A stretch of DNA of 18,321 bases from NCBI GenBank assembly GCA_964492245.1, contig CAZBJJ010000042.1, positions 1 through 18,321 of the forward strand. Direction: 5' to 3'. Source of the DNA: CAZBJJ01 sp964492245 (lineage in GTDB: Bacteria > Spirochaetota > Spirochaetia > Treponematales > Breznakiellaceae). Under the pieces are notes generated by a model that was given only the letters and a program-made list of their open reading frames with translations, was not told the DNA's origin and did not search any database. Made by a program: the position numbers and the translations under genes. Shown one piece after another: positions 8,221-14,594 of this stretch. Numbering within the stretch: the stretch's first letter is position 1; the number at the start of each line of letters is the position of its first letter.

Positions 8221-9749
8221 TCCGGCCCTCGGACTGCACTGAGCTCCCATTCCATTGCGTTTATAGCGGACACATAGGCCTTTATGGAGGCCTCGACAAT
8301 GTCGGTCGAAAGGCCACGCCCCGTCCAGCGCTTGCCGTCTAAAGAAATTCTTACTGTGGCCTCGCCCTGGGCATCCTCGCCCCCGGTTACCGCGCCCAGC
8401 TCGAAAGACTCTAATGCCAGCTGCCTGCCCACAATTTTGTCGATGGCCTGGAAGGCGGCATCAATTGGCCCATCGCCCACAGCAACCTTCTCCAATTCTT
8501 CGCCAGCAGAATGGCGCAATTTGATGGTGGCCGTCGAGCTTAAACTTGAACCCGAATTTACTACCCAGCGCTCTAAGCGCCACAGTTCCGGAACAGCTGC
8601 AACTGTTCCCGCTACCAGGGCCTCGATATCTCTATCGCCAACCATTTTTTTCCTATCTGCCAGGTCCTTAAATTTGGCAAAGGCCTCTTCCACGCCCTCT
8701 CTATCTAAGGAAAAACCCAAATCTTTAAGACGGTCCTCGAAGGCGTGGCGGCCAGAGTGCTTGCCCAGGACCATGCGGTTTTTAGGCAGGCCTATCGACT
8801 CCGGTGTCATAATTTCGTAGGTTTCGCGATTCGCCATAATGCCATGCTGATGTATTCCCGCCTCGTGCGCAAAGGCGTTTTCGCCGACAATTGCCTTGTT
8901 CGGCTGGACACGCACGCCCGTTACATGCGAAACAAGGCGGCTAGCCGCATAAATTTGCCTGGTATCGATGCGGGTATCGGCCTTTAACAGGTCGCCCCGC
9001 GTTTTTAAAGCCATGACCACCTCTTCCAGCGAGGTATTGCCCGCTCGCTCGCCAAGGCCGTTTATCGTGCATTCCACCTGGTTGGCCCCCGCCCCAACTG
9101 CGGCAAGGCTATTTGCCACTGCCAGCCCCAGATCGTTGTGGCAGTGTACCGAAACCGTCACTTTTTCTATACCCGGGGTATTCTGCATAACATAGCTAAT
9201 AAGGCGAGCATAATCTTCGGGAATGGCATAGCCAACGGTGTCGGGTATGTTTAGGGTTTTGGCCCCCGCTTTAATAACTTCGCCAAAGACGCGGCATAAA
9301 AAATCTGGGTTAGAGCGGGAGGCATCTTCTGCAGAGAACTCTACATCCTCGCAAAAGGCCTTGGCATATGCCACCGCGCTCACTGCCCGTTGCACTACCT
9401 CGTCTTCGCTCATTTTAAGCTTATACTGCATATGTATGGGCGAGGTGGCCAAAAAAGTATGAATGCGCGGGGCAACAGCTTTTTTAAGCGACTCGCGTCC
9501 GGCATCGATATCCTTTTCTAAGGCGCGGCAGAGCCCCGCCACCGAGGCACTTTTTACCATTTCGGCCACCGCCTTTACCGATGCAAGGTCGCCAGGGCTT
9601 GCCGCTGGAAAACCTGCCTCCATTACATCCACACCCAGTTTTTCCAAATTTCGGGCCACCTGAAGCTTTTCCTGCAAAAGCATTGAACAGCCTGGGGCCT
9701 GCTCGCCATCCCGTAAGGTTGTATCAAAAATCTTAATAATACGACTCAT
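8208..9749 (-). CDS. leuA: 2-Isopropylmalate synthase
   Basis: A 513-aa enzyme that condenses 2-oxoisovalerate with acetyl-CoA, the committed step of leucine synthesis. The catalytic TIM barrel has DTTLRDGEQAPGCSM (9-23), VHCHNDLGLAVANS (201-214) with metal-ligand histidines, and NGLGERAGNTSLEEVV (230-245). HEAGIHQHGIM follows in the linker region. The C-terminal 120 residues form the LeuA allosteric domain (SLDGKRWTGRGLSTDIVEAS) that normally gives leucine feedback inhibition. Length matches bacterial LeuA form 1. The ATG has a strong AAGGAG six bases upstream. The last codons and stop run into the 20-bp tandem array, so the final few residues (PETSS) may derive from repeat sequence. A paralogue, cimA, follows directly downstream. 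Confidence 0.95.
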   Translation of the reverse strand: MSRIIKIFDTTLRDGEQAPGCSMLLQEKLQVARNLEKLGVDVMEAGFPAASPGDLASVKAVAEMVKSASVAGLCRALEKDIDAGRESLKKAVAPRIHTFLATSPIHMQYKLKMSEDEVVQRAVSAVAYAKAFCEDVEFSAEDASRSNPDFLCRVFGEVIKAGAKTLNIPDTVGYAIPEDYARLISYVMQNTPGIEKVTVSVHCHNDLGLAVANSLAAVGAGANQVECTINGLGERAGNTSLEEVVMALKTRGDLLKADTRIDTRQIYAASRLVSHVTGVRVQPNKAIVGENAFAHEAGIHQHGIMANRETYEIMTPESIGLPKNRMVLGKHSGRHAFEDRLKDLGFSLDREGVEEAFAKFKDLADRKKMVGDRDIEALVAGTVAAVPELWRLERWVVNSGSSLSSTATIKLRHSAGEELEKVAVGDGPIDAAFQAIDKIVGRQLALESFELGAVTGGEDAQGEATVRISLDGKRWTGRGLSTDIVEASIKAYVSAINAMEWELSAVRGPETSS

Positions 9750-9762
9750 ATATATCTCCTTC

Positions 9763-9779
9763 CGCCCATAGTTCGGGCG
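9763..9779 (-). promoter_or_regulatory. GC-rich hairpin immediately upstream of the leuA ribosome-binding site
   Basis: On the mRNA strand CGCCC-GAACTAT-GGGCG forms a 5-bp all-GC stem with a 7-base loop, ending two bases before the leuA GGAGG-type site (GGAAGGAG). It lies in the 120-bp ilvN-leuA gap (9750-9869). The same gap also holds a weaker long dyad, GGCGCA (9829-9834) with TGCGCC (9862-9867). No U-tract follows either, so they are not intrinsic terminators. A role in leuA translation or mRNA processing is possible but inferred. Confidence 0.3.
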
Positions 9780-9869
9780 TCGTTACATTCAGAGGAAGAT
9801 GCGCAAACCTGTAAAGCAGCGGCCGTCGGGCGCACAAGGGGCCCTCTCCGGTGCAACAGTCTGCGCCGA

Positions 9870-10364
9870 TTAAATGCTTAGGTTTAGGGAACCGCGCTCT
9901 AGGGCCACTAGACCGGTTCGGGCTAGTTCTAGAATGCCGTAGGGGCGCAATAGCAATAGTAGGCCATCTAGCTTGTCGGTGTCGCCGGTAGCTTCGATGG
10001 TAATAGTGGTGGGGGATACATCAATAATATGGGATCTAAAAATGCTGGCAATTTCGAGGACAGCAGCTCGATTTGTCTCGTTTGCAGATAGTTTAAGCAG
10101 GATGAGTTCCCGGCGAATGCAGGACTCTGGCGCCAGTTCGCGCACTGCAATTACATCTACAAGTTTGTCCAATTGCTTGACAATCTGCTCAAGCACCGAT
10201 TCATCGCCGCTTACGGCGATGGTCATACGGGAGACCGATGGATTATCAGTTTCCCCAACTGTCAGGCCGTCGATATTAAATCCTCGGCGACTGAACAGCC
10301 CAGATACCCTGCTGAGTGTACCCGATCGGTTTTCAACAAGGGCCGACACGATATGTCGTTTCAT
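9870..10364 (-). CDS. ilvN: Acetolactate synthase regulatory (small) subunit
   Basis: A 164-aa regulatory subunit that binds IlvB, raises its activity and confers valine feedback. Residues about 2-75 are the ACT domain, with VENRSGTLSRVSGLFSRRGFNIDGL containing the Asn/Gly positions of the effector site. The C-terminal ALS_ss_C region ends in LLLLRPYGILELARTGLVALERG. A longer reading frame starts at a GTG at 10376, but the ATG at 10364 aligns with the usual family start (MKRHIVSALVENRSG) and has GGAGG five bases before it, so I use that one. It follows the aroF-pheA fusion after 19 bases. Its catalytic partner is about 4.5 kb downstream in the same operon, an unusual separation since ilvB and ilvN/ilvH are commonly adjacent. 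The symbol ilvH would be equally acceptable. Confidence 0.93.
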   Translation of the reverse strand: MKRHIVSALVENRSGTLSRVSGLFSRRGFNIDGLTVGETDNPSVSRMTIAVSGDESVLEQIVKQLDKLVDVIAVRELAPESCIRRELILLKLSANETNRAAVLEIASIFRSHIIDVSPTTITIEATGDTDKLDGLLLLLRPYGILELARTGLVALERGSLNLSI

Positions 10365-10383
10365 ACCTACCTCCACATCGAGC

Positions 10384-12330
10384 TTACAGCGAAGCCCGAT
10401 ATATTCCTAGTATTCTAAAGTCCTCTGTCTTCTTTTTCAACTCATCCACTGCCTTTTCGAAGGCTTTTTTATCCTCTAATACATTGACATCGGCATAAAA
10501 AAGGTAGCGCCAGGGTTTTCCCGGTATGGGACGCGACTCCAATTTAGAAAGATTGATGCCTTTATCGCCCAATATTTTTAAGCAGGCAAAGAGCGAGCCC
10601 GGTTCATTTGGCGTAGAAAAGACCAAGGAGGCCTTGTCGCTACTGCCATCACCCAGACCCGATGGTACATTTACCAAGCCGTCATCGCGGTCGCGGGCAA
10701 TAACTAAAAAGCGGGTGTAATTGAGCGGGTTTGTCTCGATGCCCTCTTTGAGCACCTTTAAGCCGTGAATGCGCGCAGCAATATCGCCGGCAATTGCCGC
10801 AATCGTCTTATCTTTCTCTTCCTGTATCGACACCACCGCCCCCGCAGTGTTGTTGCAGGGCTCTAAGATCCAATCGCCATGGCTGGCCAAAAAGTCTTGG
10901 CACTGCGCAAAACCCTGGGGATGACTGCGCACTGTTTTTATCAGGCTGATGTCGCTATCGCCAGTGCCAATAAGGCAGTGGGAAATTCTAAGTTTTAATT
11001 CGCCAACGATGGAGATATCGGGATAGCGAATAAAAAGATCATAATTTTCGTGGATTGAGCCAGCGAGGCTGTTTTCTACTGGCACTACGCCCCAGCTTGC
11101 GCTGCCATCGAGGACGGCATCGAAGACGGCAGAAAAACTTGACAGGCCCTTTCTTTCGGCATCTTCGCCAAAGGCCCGAATTAAGGCCTGCTCGGCAAAG
11201 GCACCGCTTTCGCCACTAAAGACAATGCGGGGAACGGTGGCCTTAGCACTCCCCGCTAAAGGATTTTCGCCAATAAAGGCCGCTACATGGGTCCCCCTGC
11301 CATTGGGCCGGGGTGTGCGTAAAAGTTCCTTGCCAACCACCGGGGCCAGGGCCTCGACGTCGCGCATAAGCTTTTCGAATTGCTCGGGGTACAGCGACTG
11401 TGGCCCATCGGAGAGGGCTTTTTCGGGATGAGGATGCACCTCTATGGTAAGCCCATCCGCACCCGCGGCAATGGCGGCCAGGGCCGCTTGGCTAATCATT
11501 GAGCGAATGCCCAAGGCGTGGCTGGGGTCCACCAATATAGGCAGATGGGAGAGTTTTTTAATAACGGGTATTGCCGAGATATCCAAGGTGTTTCGCGTGT
11601 AGGTTTCGAAGGTGCGAATGCCGCGCTCACAGAGAATGACATCCTTGGTGCCACTGGCCATAAGATATTCGGCAGACAAGAGCCATTCCTCGATGGTGGC
11701 CGAGGGCCCCCGTTTTAGCAAGACGGGTTTGCGCAGAGCGCCAACTTTCTTTAAAAGCTCGAAGTTCTGCATATTGCGGGCACCAATCTGGAAAATATCG
11801 GTTAAATCTTTCATTGCCTCGGCGTTTTCGGGCGAGACAATTTCGCTGGTGATGGGCATGCCGTATTTTTCGCCCGCAGCCTTCATATACTCTAGGCCCT
11901 CGATGCCCAGGCCCTGGAAGGAATAGGGGCTGGAACGGGGTTTAAACGCCCCGCCGCGCAAAAGGACGGCACCGGATTCACGCACTCGCTGTGCTGTTTC
12001 AAATATCTGTTCGCGGCTTTCCACAGCGCAGGGCCCAGCCATTACCACAATGCGGGCACCTCCAATTTTAACTGGGCCCACCGATATTATCGAATCTTCT
12101 TCGTGGCCCTCGCGCGAAGCCAATTCGTAGGGCTTTGTCGTAGAAGAGACCCGCTCCACCCCCGGCAAAAGCGAGAGTTCGCGCACATCAATATCGCCCT
12201 TTCCCGCAGCACTCAGAATTACCTCGTCGCCCAAAATCTGTTCGCGCACCTTATACTGGTGCTCTTTTAAAAAGTTGAGTATTCTATTTTTATCGCCACT
12301 GGCCAAATTCTTTTCTAAAACTACTAACAT
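10384..12330 (-). CDS. aroF-pheA: Bifunctional DAHP synthase (type I-beta) / prephenate dehydratase with ACT domain
   Basis: A 648-aa fusion (numbering below uses the 659-aa frame opening at 12363). Residues 12-80 are the ferredoxin-like N-terminal domain of type I-beta DAHP synthases. Residues 95-345 are the DAHPS barrel, with AGPCAVES (109-116), LLRGGAFKPRSSPYSFQG, LLKRGPSATIEEW and VDPSHALG; this joins PEP and erythrose-4-phosphate. Residues 378-556 are prephenate dehydratase, with VPVENSLAGSIHENYD and the catalytic TRF at 550-552 (NYTRFLVI). Residues 577-655 are an ACT domain with NEPGSL and ESRP (609-612), the phenylalanine-binding motifs of PheA. There is no chorismate mutase domain. 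I chose the ATG at 12330 because AAAAGGA lies eight bases upstream and MLVVLE is the usual DAHPS start. It is first in the operon. Feedback of Phe on DAHPS through the fused ACT is plausible but inferred. Confidence 0.93.
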   Translation of the reverse strand: MLVVLEKNLASGDKNRILNFLKEHQYKVREQILGDEVILSAAGKGDIDVRELSLLPGVERVSSTTKPYELASREGHEEDSIISVGPVKIGGARIVVMAGPCAVESREQIFETAQRVRESGAVLLRGGAFKPRSSPYSFQGLGIEGLEYMKAAGEKYGMPITSEIVSPENAEAMKDLTDIFQIGARNMQNFELLKKVGALRKPVLLKRGPSATIEEWLLSAEYLMASGTKDVILCERGIRTFETYTRNTLDISAIPVIKKLSHLPILVDPSHALGIRSMISQAALAAIAAGADGLTIEVHPHPEKALSDGPQSLYPEQFEKLMRDVEALAPVVGKELLRTPRPNGRGTHVAAFIGENPLAGSAKATVPRIVFSGESGAFAEQALIRAFGEDAERKGLSSFSAVFDAVLDGSASWGVVPVENSLAGSIHENYDLFIRYPDISIVGELKLRISHCLIGTGDSDISLIKTVRSHPQGFAQCQDFLASHGDWILEPCNNTAGAVVSIQEEKDKTIAAIAGDIAARIHGLKVLKEGIETNPLNYTRFLVIARDRDDGLVNVPSGLGDGSSDKASLVFSTPNEPGSLFACLKILGDKGINLSKLESRPIPGKPWRYLFYADVNVLEDKKAFEKAVDELKKKTEDFRILGIYRASL

Positions 12331-12347
12331 ATTCAAAGTCCTTTTCT

Positions 12348-12379
12348 GCGTATAATGACACATTACGCAATTATGTAAA
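12348..12379 (-). promoter_or_regulatory. Promoter of the aro-ilv-leu operon with overlapping dyad
   Basis: On the minus strand TTTACA (12379-12374) lies 18 bp before TTATAC (12355-12350). Initiation near 12343 would leave only a short leader of about 13 bases before the ATG at 12330, too short for an attenuator or riboswitch. The -10 region lies inside a dyad spanning 12348-12368, with arms GCGTAATG and CATTATACGC around a TGT centre, a possible operator. It does not carry the CTAG core expected of TrpR. All of this is from motif reading. Confidence 0.4.
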
Positions 12380-12433
12380 GGATACCGAACTAATCAGGAT
12401 TCGGCAAGAGGTAGCCAGTGCTGCAAAAGGAGT

Positions 12434-12454
12434 AGGTGAAAGCTTCGGTGTACT
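12434..12454 (+). repeat. 21-bp repeat R1 (solo copy upstream of the GNAT-kinase gene)
   Basis: This 21-bp sequence begins AGGTGAAAGCTTCGG and ends GTGTACT. It matches the two copies that flank the element at 14489-14590: 20 of 21 bases to the reverse complement of R2 and 19 of 21 to R3. R1 and R2 are therefore inverted repeats around the gene at 12517-14472, while R1 and R3 are direct repeats. No inverted partner lies next to R1 itself. The rest of the 12380-12516 gap holds an AT-rich stretch (TATATATGATATTATACC, TATAGT) that probably contains the promoter of the plus-strand gene, but no clear -35. Confidence 0.8.
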
Positions 12455-12516
12455 ATATATGATATTATACCGCTATAGTTTTTGCCCAAGGGCCCAAAAG
12501 CTAAAAAGGAGAACCC

Positions 12517-14472
12517 ATGCAGACCCTGTTTATTAAACCCCTCAACCCCGAATATGAAAAACGCATCCTGCGCAACCCCAGCCTTAATGTAGACTCCTTT
12601 ATACTGCCCTCGCCCTTTGCCGCCGACAGCAGCTTGCGCAAAGACTATAAACACTCCTTAGTCTGGGAAGAGGAGCGGGAAATTCTTGGCTATATGGAAG
12701 TCTGGTCCACTCCCGACCGCGACCGCCTGCACATCTACCGCCAGGTGACCAGCCCCTTTGGGCGGGGCAAGGGCATTGGCTCGGCCTTTATAAGCTACCT
12801 TGCCGAACACGCTCCCAAAGATGCCATAATCGATCTCTATGTCTGGGAACGCCAGGCCGAAACCCTCAGTTTTTACAAAAAGCGGGGCTTTAACGAGGTC
12901 GAACGCATTGCCTGGCGCGCCCTAAGTTTTATCCTCGTGCGCGGCAACCCCGCCTATATAATTAAACGCAGCGGCGAAACCAGCTTTGCCCAAGGTGCCA
13001 GCGAAGACTTAAGCCGCGTGCGCCACGACGCCAAAAAGGCAATAAAGGTCCTCGGCGACATGGCTGGCGCCCTTTCGGCCGAAAACTGTTCGCGCATAAT
13101 CGAAGATATTAACCGCGAATCCACCGCCCTTTTAAACACCCTCAACCTTTTTCGCGACTCCGTCCAGCGCTTTCAAACGGTAAATCTGCGCGATGTCATC
13201 GTCGATCGCATTATTCCCCTTGTTGACCACTCGCCCATGGGTTGTGCCCTTACCCTGCGCCTAGGCCCCGAGCTCTCCGAGGTGCGCGCTAACTACCTCG
13301 AAGCCGGGCGCGCCATGGTAAACCTCGTCTCCAACGCCCTAGATGCCATCCGCGCCTCGGGGCGGAAAGGCCTTTTAGACATTTCTCTGGACCGCGAAGA
13401 ACACCAAATGCTTTTAACGATTACGGACAACGGCGTAGGCATAGCCGCCGACCGCCTCGAGCTCGACGATAACGGCTATTATCAATTTGTCGGCATTACC
13501 ACCAAGGGGGAAGAGGGCGAGGGCCAGGGCACAAGGCAAATTTTCCGCACCTTTGGCAAGGAAAACATTCAAGTTACCAGCGAAAAAGGCCTGTGGACTC
13601 GCTGGGAAATCCGCATCCCTATGGCCCGAGGCTCCGACGAAATGGAACTCTCCAACCTTGAATCGCGCTGGGCAGAATTTACCTCGCTCCACGTATCCGT
13701 CGAACTCGACAAAGATAGCCCTAACGAAAAAATTGCCGCCTTTATATGGCGCCTGCGCAAGCTTGAAATTTTAATCTGGGACCTTATCCTGCAGTTTGCC
13801 CGAAAAAACAATGTGCGCGAGCTGTACCGCTCTTTCTTGTCGGTGCGCAACGGGAGTTTTAACATTGATGTCTTTAAGGCCGACCTCGACAAGGCCCGCA
13901 TCGACTACCCCGAATTAAAAGACATGCTCTACGGTGCTGTTGAACGCTTTATCGAAAAAAATGATTTTTTACAATCCCTAAAACTTGACGAAAGCTGGGA
14001 CGAGGTCCTGTTTTTCTCCTACTCCCAGGCTATTAAGCGTACCGTCATATTTACCCTCAACCCCGAAACAGGGGCCTTTGGCGCCAGCGACCGCAAGCTT
14101 GCCGAACACGCCGACTTCGTAGCCTGGCTGGGCGAAAAACGCGACATCCTTTTGCGCGGCGAATTTTTTGGCGACCTCCGCGATACCCACAACCCGGTTC
14201 AACTTGGCGTCTGGGAAACCAGCAACCTGGAAGCTGCCATAGAAAAAGCAGCCCTTGTCCGCGCCGGAGCAAAACGCCTTATGCGCATGGGGCTTTCTCC
14301 CGACAAAAAGCTTATCTTCTACGAAACCACCTGGCGTCGCGAGGGCTACGACCTAGATGTAAACCATCCCAGCAACCTGCAACTTGTAGCCGACCTTCCA
14401 GATATTCAGCTGCGCAACCTCATTGTGTATGTGGGCAAAGACGAGGCACAGGACTATATCTTTAGCGACTAA
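12517..14472 (+). CDS. GNAT acetyltransferase / histidine-kinase-like ATPase fusion with unknown C-terminal region
   Basis: A 651-aa soluble protein with three parts. Residues about 1-150 are a GNAT domain: the acetyl-CoA motif is SPFGRGKGIGSAFISYL (79-95), followed by LYVWERQAETLSFYKKRGFNEVE, the usual C-terminal GNAT strand-helix. Residues about 160-369 look like a histidine-kinase core: a DHp-like helix with RVRHDAKKA (candidate His170), N-box NLVSNALDAI (269-278), G1 box DNGVGI (304-309) and a G2-like GEGEGQGT loop before 340. Residues 370-651 match nothing I recognise; they are helical to about 490 and mixed alpha/beta after. There are no membrane helices, so any signal would be cytosolic, and no response regulator is adjacent. 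Start: AAGGAG five bases before the ATG. It is bounded by R1 upstream and the R2-R3 element downstream. Function is not established; protein acetylation, phosphotransfer or an anti-sigma-like ATPase role are all possible. Confidence 0.75.
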   Translation: MQTLFIKPLNPEYEKRILRNPSLNVDSFILPSPFAADSSLRKDYKHSLVWEEEREILGYMEVWSTPDRDRLHIYRQVTSPFGRGKGIGSAFISYLAEHAPKDAIIDLYVWERQAETLSFYKKRGFNEVERIAWRALSFILVRGNPAYIIKRSGETSFAQGASEDLSRVRHDAKKAIKVLGDMAGALSAENCSRIIEDINRESTALLNTLNLFRDSVQRFQTVNLRDVIVDRIIPLVDHSPMGCALTLRLGPELSEVRANYLEAGRAMVNLVSNALDAIRASGRKGLLDISLDREEHQMLLTITDNGVGIAADRLELDDNGYYQFVGITTKGEEGEGQGTRQIFRTFGKENIQVTSEKGLWTRWEIRIPMARGSDEMELSNLESRWAEFTSLHVSVELDKDSPNEKIAAFIWRLRKLEILIWDLILQFARKNNVRELYRSFLSVRNGSFNIDVFKADLDKARIDYPELKDMLYGAVERFIEKNDFLQSLKLDESWDEVLFFSYSQAIKRTVIFTLNPETGAFGASDRKLAEHADFVAWLGEKRDILLRGEFFGDLRDTHNPVQLGVWETSNLEAAIEKAALVRAGAKRLMRMGLSPDKKLIFYETTWRREGYDLDVNHPSNLQLVADLPDIQLRNLIVYVGKDEAQDYIFSD

Positions 14473-14517
14473 GGGCTATGTTTTTTGTAGTACACCGAAG
14501 CTTGCACCTTTGCATAT

Positions 14518-14540
14518 AAGCGGCTCTCTAGGCCGCTTTT
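14518..14540 (+). terminator. Rho-independent terminator of the GNAT-kinase gene
   Basis: A perfect 7-bp stem AAGCGGC/GCCGCTT with loop TCTCTAG is followed by TTTT on the plus strand, 45 bases after the stop codon at 14472. The T-tract is short but the stem is GC-rich. It is embedded inside the R2-R3 element. Confidence 0.65.
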
Positions 14541-14562
14541 AAGGCACTTAAAAGCCTTAAAA
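14537..14562. terminator. Second, near-symmetric hairpin; possible terminator for yhaN
   Basis: A 9-bp perfect stem TTTTAAGGC/GCCTTAAAA with an 8-base loop (ACTTAAAA). Because it starts with TTTT on one strand and ends with AAAA, it can act on transcripts from either side, including the minus-strand yhaNO transcript ending at 14595. Its 5' arm overlaps the T-tract of the preceding hairpin, so the two compete for pairing. Confidence 0.4.
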
Positions 14563-14594
14563 TAAGCCGAGGTGCAAGCTTTGGTGTACTGATA

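Larger units (their letters stand above)
14489..14590. repeat. 102-bp Y-shaped inverted-repeat element (R2-R3)
   Basis: The ends are 21-bp inverted repeats: R2 (14489-14509, starts AGTACACCGAAGCTTGC) and R3 (14570-14590, ends AAGCTTTGGTGTACT), 20 of 21 complementary. Between them sit two further hairpins, AAGCGGC/GCCGCTT (14518-14538) and TTTTAAGGC/GCCTTAAAA (14537-14562). The whole can fold into a three-way junction. It fills the gap between two convergent genes, ending four bases before the yhaN stop codon. Likely roles are a bidirectional terminator or a small palindromic mobile element (MITE-like). No flanking target duplication is obvious. A solo copy of the arm occurs at 12434. Confidence 0.85.

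Noticed and set aside
9750..9858. A possible leader peptide before leuA: an open frame from TTG ending in a TGA that overlaps the leuA ATG
   Set aside because: It has no run of leucine codons, no Shine-Dalgarno and no following terminator/antiterminator. The overlap is likely chance.
12331..12363. Upstream ATG at 12363 for the DAHPS-PDT fusion
   Set aside because: It lies within the promoter dyad and lacks a ribosome-binding site. The ATG at 12330 has AAAAGGA and matches the family start.
12447..12470. GGTGTA...TATACC near R1 as another copy of the 18191-18288 operator
   Set aside because: The half-sites are in the opposite arrangement, the spacing is longer and the ACCC/GGGT core is incomplete.
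12394..12654. An 86-aa minus-strand open frame before the GNAT-kinase gene
   Set aside because: It overlaps the start of a well-supported plus-strand gene and shows no family motif.
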